Shown here one piece after another: positions 58,641 through 64,000 of a stretch of 64,000 bases of DNA. The notes beneath the pieces were generated by a model. The model did not search any database. It saw only the letters and a list, made by a program, of their open reading frames with translations, and was not told the DNA's origin. The translations under genes were made by a program, and so were the position numbers. This DNA comes from Petaurus breviceps papuanus. Lineage: Eukaryota > Chordata > Mammalia > Diprotodontia > Petauridae. Numbering within the stretch: position 1 is the stretch's first letter; every line of letters starts with the position of its first letter. The stretch is taken from assembly GCA_028583685.1 (NCBI GenBank), contig JAMXIF010000058.1, forward strand, positions 10,495,086-10,559,085. The letters are read 5' to 3'.

Positions 58641-59454
58641 TCTTTTTTTGTAGTTTATTTTTTTTTATTTTTTAGTTTACATCATTCATTTCCACAAGAT
58701 TTTGAGTTACAAATTTTCTCCCCATTTTTCCCCTACCCACCACCCCAAAGCAGTGATCTTACTGAATATTCCCTCCCCCAGTCTGCTCTCTCCTATATCT
58801 TTCCCCATCCCCCCCTGACTTTCTAGTAGGGCATGGTGGATCTCCATGCCCCACTGCCTGTATATCTTATTTCCCAGTTACATGTAAAATAATAATAATA
58901 ACATATAGTTTTAAAACATTTGATTTTAAACCTTTGAATTCAGATTCTTTCCTTACCTCCCTCGTCACCCACCCTTACTGAGAAGATAAGCAATTCAATA
59001 TAAGTTGTACATGTTAGCTATGCAAAACATTTCCATAGTGTATATATTGTGAAAGACTGACTCTATTTCCCTCTATCCCATCCCACCCCACACTTGTTCT
59101 CTTCTCTGCTTTGATCCTGTCCCTTTTCAAAAGTGGGTGCTTCCAACTTCCCTCCCTTCCATCATCCACCTTCTCATCCCCTTTCCCCCTACTGTCCTGT
59201 AGGGTGAGATACGCTATTTAGTGTGTATGTCATTCCCTCCCTAAGCCACATTCATTGAGAATAAGGTTGTCTCATTCCCTTTTGCCTTCCTGTTCTTCCC
59301 CTCCATTGTCCTTGCCTCTTCTATATGAGATAATTTACCCTATTCTATCTCTCCCCATCTCCTCTCATTATATTCCTCTCTTACCTCTTAATTTCACCTT
59401 TTATATATCATCCCTTTCTATTCAACTGGTCCTGTGCCCTCTGTATGTATACTT

Positions 59455-59582
59455 GTACACATATACACATACTCACATATGTATTCATATGCCCATATAC
59501 CCTCCTATACAGACATATATATGTATGTATACACACACATACACACATGTGTGCACACATACACACATATATACACACACAT
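59455..59582 (-). repeat. TA/CA microsatellite within the HAL1 3' UTR
   Basis: Imperfect CACATA/TATG units at the same 3' UTR position as 28,195-28,312 in the other HAL1. Confidence 0.85.
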
Positions 59583-60101
59583 TTCTATTCCCTTCAACTA
59601 TTCTCGTACTGAGAAAAGTTTCATAAGTTACAATGATCATTTTTCCATGCAGTAATGTAAGTAGTTCAACTTTGATAAGTTCCTTATGATTTCTTTTCCC
59701 TGTTTACCTTCTCATGCTTCTCTTGCTTCTTGTATCTGAATGTCAAATTTTCTATTCAACCCTGGTTTTTTCATCAAGAATGCTTCAAAATCCTCTATTC
59801 CATTGAATGACCATATTTTCTGCTGAAACATGATACTCAGTTTTGCTGGGTAGGCGATCCTTTGTTTTAATCCCAGCTCCTTTGACCTCCAGAATATCAT
59901 ATTCCAAGCCCTTTGATCCCTCAGTGTAGAAGCTGCCAGATTCTGTGTTATCCTGATTGTGTTTCCAGAATATTCAAATTGTTTCTTCCTGGCTACTTGT
60001 AATATTTTCTCCTTGATCTGGGAACTCTGGAACCTGGCTATAATATTCCTAGGAGTTTTCTTTTTGGGATCTTTTTCAGGAGGTGATCGGTGGACTCTTT
60101 A

Positions 60102-60413
60102 TTTTTTACTTTTTTGTTTTTTAAGCAATCGGGGTTAAGTAACTTGCTCAAGGTTACACGGCCAGTTATTATTTTTGTGTGGGTGCTGAGTATCGGAGGC
60201 TGGAACCGATCCCAGGTCTCCCAACATTGGGGTGAGTGCTCTTACTTACTGCACCACCTGGCTGCCCTAAGCAGTTGGGGTTAAGTAACTTGCTCAAGGT
60301 TACATGGCCAGTTATTTTGTGTGGGTGTTAAGTATCTGAGCCCGGAACCGAACCCAGGTCTCCCGACTCTGGGGCCGGCACTCTTACTCACTGCACCACC
60401 TGGCTGCCCCTCA
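60102..60413 (-). repeat. Head-to-tail SINE dimer inserted in the HAL1
   Basis: Two antisense SINE units (about 60,120-60,267 and 60,268-60,413) abut with no A/T run between them. One perfect 12-bp duplication gtggactcttta flanks the pair (60,090-60,101; 60,414-60,425). Only the left unit has a T-rich tail. This fits a single insertion of a dimer. Confidence 0.85.
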
Positions 60414-61807
60414 GTGGACTCTTTAAATCTCTATTTTGTCTTCTGGTTCTAAAACATCAGGACAATTTCCCTTGGGAATTTCTTGGAGGATAATTTCTAG
60501 GTTCTTTTTTTGATCATGGCTTTCAGGTAGTCCAATAATTTTTAAATTATCTCTCCTGGATTTATTTTCCAGGTCAGTGGTTTTTTCAGTGAGATATTTC
60601 ACATTGCCTTCTATTTTTTCATTTGTTTGGATCTGTTTAATAGTATCTTGATTTCTCATAAAGTCACTAGCTTCCATTTGCTCCAATCTAATTCTGAAGG
60701 AATGATTCTTTTCAGTGAGTTTTTGACATTCCTTTTCCATCAGACAAATTCGCCTTTTTAAGGCATTCTTCTCCTCATTGGCTTTTTGAGCCTCTTTTGC
60801 CATTTGAGTTAGTCTATTTTTTAGTTATTTTCTTCAGTCAGTTTGTTGACTCTAATTTCATAATTTTCTTGCATTGTTCTCATTTCTCTTCCCAATTTTT
60901 CCTTCACTTCTCTTATTTGATTTTCAAAATCCTTTTTAAGCTCCTCTATGGCCTGTAACCAGCTCATATTTTTCTTAGAAACTTTTGGTACAGGAGTTCT
61001 GACTTTACTGTCTTCCTCTTGTTCCATGCTTTGATCCTTTTTGTCCCCCACAAAGGAATCCAGAATCAGATCACAGTGCTTGCCTTGCTTCCCTCATTTG
61101 CTCATGTTGCCACTCAATTACTTGACTTCTGAGCTTTTTGCCACAGTAGAACTCTGCTACCAGAGTGGGGAGCTTTGTCCCAATCGTGGGGGTTTTAGCA
61201 GCTGCTGGAGCTAACACCAACTAATGTTGGGTGCCTTCTCTGAAGCCTCCACACACTCTGGCAAACTGGTTACGCACCCCAGGACATCTACCCTAGACCT
61301 CAATCCAGATTCAAGCAGGTTAAAGCAAGAGCGATAACCCCTCAGACTGGTCTCTTGGTCCCCCCTACAATCTTCAGGCCAGGAGCTCTGAAGCCACTAC
61401 GAGGTGGTGGTTGCAGTACTTCTCCCTCGAGAGGGTAAAGGCCAGACCTCACTCCCAAACTCTTGGTTCACAAAGTCCACCCTGTACTGACCTCTCACTT
61501 TGACCTTAGCATCTATGGGTTGATAATTCTGGAAACTGCCACAGCTGCTGGTGATCTGAAGTCCCTCCAGCTGGAGGCTGGTTGTGGCTGCCCTGAAGCT
61601 AAAACCTCCGCCTCCTGTGGGGCTGGGCTGGGTTCCCAACACACTGTGCTGGCCCTGCTTCCTGCCAGCCTGCTGGACTGTCCTCAGCAGGAGGTTACCT
61701 TCTCTGTGTCATTTTGTGGGTTCTGTAGTTCCAAAGTTTGTTCAGAGTCACCTTTTACATGAATTGGAGGGGGTAGAAGCAGGAGCCCCGCGGAAGTCCT
61801 GTTTCTA

Positions 61808-62333
61808 TGAACTAATGACATTATGCCCAGGTCTCCCACAGGGCCAGGGTCGCCAAGAGGAGAGAGCAATCATAGGGCTCCCTGGTCCATCCGAAGTTTG
61901 AGGAGCACGAGATCACTGAGAACAGTTTGTGCTGGGTTTCTAAAGGGATGAATCCCTCCCTTCTGTTTGACTTCACGGAGGCCCTGTCCAAGATCATACT
62001 GGTGTCCATGGCAGGGCTTCCAGCTGGGTTTATTCTTGGGAGTTTGAATTTAGAGGCAGAAGGGTCTGCAGAGACTGCCTAATCCAAAGCCTTCACTTTA
62101 CAGGTGAGGGAATGGCCTGGTGTTAGGGCCCAGCCCAGCTGCCCGGAGCTGTGTTCAGAGCCCAGTTGGCCTAAGACTGGTCCTACACACCAGGCCAGGC
62201 CTCATCAGCTATCTTATCACTTTCTTCTTTTAAAAATCTTCCCTTTCAGGAGTTAAACTGTATTTTATTAGTCTGGTTTCTTATTTTGTTTATCTTTCTT
62301 TATTAATGCCGCCGCCGTTTATCTTATTTTGTT
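61808..62333. other. GC-rich intron segment with coding-like frame
   Basis: Beyond the HAL1 5' end the DNA is GC-rich. A frame open from 61,876 to 62,079 reads HPKFEEHEITENSLCWVSKG and continues LLFDFTEALSKIIL, with codon-like third positions but no recognised family. A MIR-like trace lies at 62,050-62,110. A retrocopy fragment or chance are both possible. Confidence 0.25.
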
Positions 62334-62341
62334 TACTCTAA

Positions 62342-62446
62342 GGCCTGCACAACCTGCAACCCACTAAAGGATTTCCTCTACATTTTTTGTGGGTCACCCA
62401 AAATCCTTTGGCTTGCCGAGAGTGTGGGCCAAAGGTTGTGTAGGCC
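62342..62446. mobile_element. Small hAT-like MITE (105 bp)
   Basis: Imperfect terminal inverted repeats GGCCTGCACAACCTGC / complement of AAAGGTTGTGTAGGCC. Candidate 8-bp target duplications: tactctaa (62,334-62,341) and tactttag (62,447-62,454), 6/8 identical. No coding capacity. Confidence 0.55.
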
Positions 62447-62454
62447 TACTTTAG

Positions 62455-63898
62455 CAAGTACTTTTCACTGTGAGTTAGTAGTATATTTGTGATGTGATCT
62501 CAGAAATAGTATTTTTGAGATCTGATTTTGGTCTCTAATACTGATACTAATAGTATCTTCCTGCTAGAGGGATGAAAAGTTTACAAAGGTCATTTGGATT
62601 CTTTGGATTGTATACCATATAACTCATAACTTTTTTTTTTGGTGGAGGACAGGGGACCAGTCACTGTTTAATGTGAATTCCATAGAAGTTGTTTCTTTTT
62701 TAACTTCCTCACTTGCCATTGTGCAGATAGATATATGGAATGATGCTTTTGTCTACAAATACCTTAATGTGCACCAGAGCACTATATGTTACTTGCTAGC
62801 TATTTTAGATTGCCTTTTGTTGAAAGTTTAAATAGAAAGAAAAGGATGGTTGAGTATCTTGTGATGTTCTTGGGGGAGAAGAATGACAGACAGCCCAGGT
62901 TTTGCAGTGCTCCTTTCTTGTGGCTGGTGATTGACTAACTTTAGCAAAGAAGGCGTTAACAAGGCAGGCATCGAAAGGTCTTTGATTTGCTTTGCCAACT
63001 TCATTTAAATTTGGTGTTTCCTTACGGGGGATAGTTTTTTCATGCAAGGCTGACTGTCTTGTTAACCTTAAAAGTTTGGTTAAAGGAGACAACAGGCTAG
63101 CTGATATATAGTTATAGTATTTATTCCCTTAAACTAGTGAACTTGTACATACAAGGAGCTAAGTTCTAACTGCCTGAACAAAAGATTTAGAAAGCTTAAA
63201 TATACTTTAGAACCATACCAATTCAGGGTGGCTGTGTCACACAAATTTATGATCTCCATAAATGTTTAATCATTGTATGAGAAAGGAATTTTCTTAATTG
63301 AATAGATGGTAAATACAATCAAATAAGAGAGTTGACAGAGTGTCAATTGGAATTATGACTCGGGATATCTGTGTTTTAGATAAGAAAAAGTCCCCTTACT
63401 CAAGTTAATGCCTTGAGTTAAGGGTCTCATCCTTAAGGGCCATAAAGTAAACCTCATCTGGCATTGTTGACATAGGAAGTATTCTCTGAACTCACTCAGA
63501 GAGCAAAGTCAAACCAGGGTCCGTTTGGAATTTATGATCCAAGGATGTCTCTGTTTTCCTACTGTATGGAGTATGTCCCAAGATAGGGGGGATTCCCACT
63601 TCCAGCCTTATCTGGTCTCTGGAGTTGCTGACTCAGGAAAAGGCATTTTTAAAGCAAAGCAAAGCCGTCTGATTAATTCAGATTTTGGCCAAAAATATGA
63701 TATTTAATAATTATCAGTCTCTGCTTATGAGAAACTTCATCAAAGTTGTCTTCCTTTTGTCCTGTCTAATGCTAGTTATGGAATTAAGTTGGAGATATTG
63801 TCCAGATTTTGAGAAAACATTGTGCTGCTATATTTGTTTTACTTTCTGGGAAAGAATGGAGCTCTAACTTTGATTAGCAAGCATGGGTAGAGCTAGGG
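62455..63898. other. Repeat-poor intron 2 stretch
   Basis: About 1.4 kb with no recognised repeat or exon. The 95-codon antisense frame at 62,805-63,092 has no domain. Confidence 0.4.
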
Positions 63899-64000
63899 TT
63901 TTTTTTTTCTTTTTGGAGGGCAATTAGGGTTAAGTGACTTGCCCAAAGTCACATGGCTGGTAAGTGTGTCAAGTGTCTGAGGCTGGATTTGAACTCAGAT
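63899..64000 (-). repeat. tRNA-SINE, cut by the window end
   Basis: T-run tail, then the complement of the SINE 3' half (gggttaagtgacttgccca, ctgaggctggatttgaactc). The head lies beyond the window. Confidence 0.88.

Larger units (their letters stand above)
58650..61807 (-). mobile_element. HAL1 (half-L1) retrotransposon, nearly full length
   Basis: Minus strand, right to left: 5' UTR (61,807 to about 61,080), ORF1 from 61,051 (MGDKKDQSMEQEEDS) through a coiled coil (60,423-60,803, e.g. KECQKLTEKNHSF), the SRRDNLKIIGLPE start of the RNA-binding domain, and a C-terminal domain (59,712-60,088, e.g. KKQFEYSGNTIRI). Then the 3' UTR follows directly to about 58,650. There is no ORF2. Excluding the inserted SINE pair it is about 2.83 kb. 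It lacks the extreme 5' bases present in the copy at 29,922 and I found no clear target-site duplication. ORF1 has several breaks. Confidence 0.85.
57146..64000 (+). other. SND1: SND1 intron 2 (5' part)
   Basis: It starts with donor gtaggt directly after exon 2 and runs past the window end. Nothing resembling the next SND1 exon (expected to begin PWAFPAREFLRKK by memory of the human protein) was seen. It holds an old antisense L1, a HAL1, a small hAT-like element and a truncated SINE. Confidence 0.85.

Noticed and set aside
57146-64000. SND1 exon 3
   Set aside because: No stretch resembling PWAFPAREFLRKK with splice sites was found.
1-64000. Retroviral or other LTR elements
   Set aside because: I looked for LTR pairs, primer-binding sites and gag/pol/env-like frames and recognised none; the reverse-transcriptase-like pieces all fit L1, L2 or CR1.
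1-64000. CRISPR arrays, tRNA or rRNA genes, operons
   Set aside because: tRNA-like sequences are SINE heads with retroposon tails; there are no regularly spaced repeats, and the genome is clearly vertebrate.

Overview
This window looks like nuclear DNA from a marsupial. Two kinds of evidence point there. First, it is packed with marsupial-type retroposons: tRNA-derived SINEs, some carrying an RTE/BovB-like tail, MIR/THER-class CORE-SINEs, L2 and CR1/L3 fossils, L1 fragments, and ORF1-only half-L1 (HAL1) elements. Second, two exons match the first 76 codons of vertebrate SND1 (Tudor-SN/p100) almost residue for residue. I cannot settle the species. No bacterial genes, CRISPR arrays, rRNA or tRNA genes, or recognisable retroviral elements were seen.

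Layout. 1-18,000 is intergenic. It holds repeats, a long GGAA microsatellite (3.3 kb), a repeat-free GC-rich block with clustered transcription-factor-like motifs (4.5-5.6 kb), a 100-N assembly gap (11,790-11,889) and a 426-bp TA-flanked MITE with a CpG-rich core (14.8-15.3 kb). 18,000-18,725 is a CpG-island promoter without an obvious TATA box. It has a full CRE, two inverted CCAAT boxes and GC boxes, and it drives SND1 on the + strand. SND1 coding exon 1 is 18,583-18,661 and exon 2 is 56,996-57,145, separated by a 38.3-kb intron 1. 57,146 to the window end is intron 2. Other SND1 exons lie beyond the window.

Intron 1 and intron 2 are mostly old and young retroposons. Two HAL1 elements (27,347-29,922 and 58,650-61,807, both antisense to SND1) share one architecture: 5' UTR, ORF1, then 3' UTR, with no ORF2. 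Several insertions can be dated relative to each other from target-site duplications: SINEs inside both HAL1s, a SINE inside an L2, an L1 inside an L2, an L1 splitting a MIR, and an L1 inside a pogo/Tigger-like DNA transposon.

The most useful observation is that the SND1 exon 1 sequence as given carries one base too many in a C run (18,630-18,638). With that base the conserved N-terminus and the splice into exon 2 are out of frame; without it they fit exactly. This is most simply a homopolymer error or an indel allele. I did not find a convincing new biological system. Other leads are the clustered motifs at 4.5-5.6 kb (possibly regulatory DNA for PAX4 if mammalian synteny holds), a 132-codon antisense ORF just upstream of the SND1 promoter, a dimeric SINE inserted as a unit, and two coding-like stretches I cannot identify.
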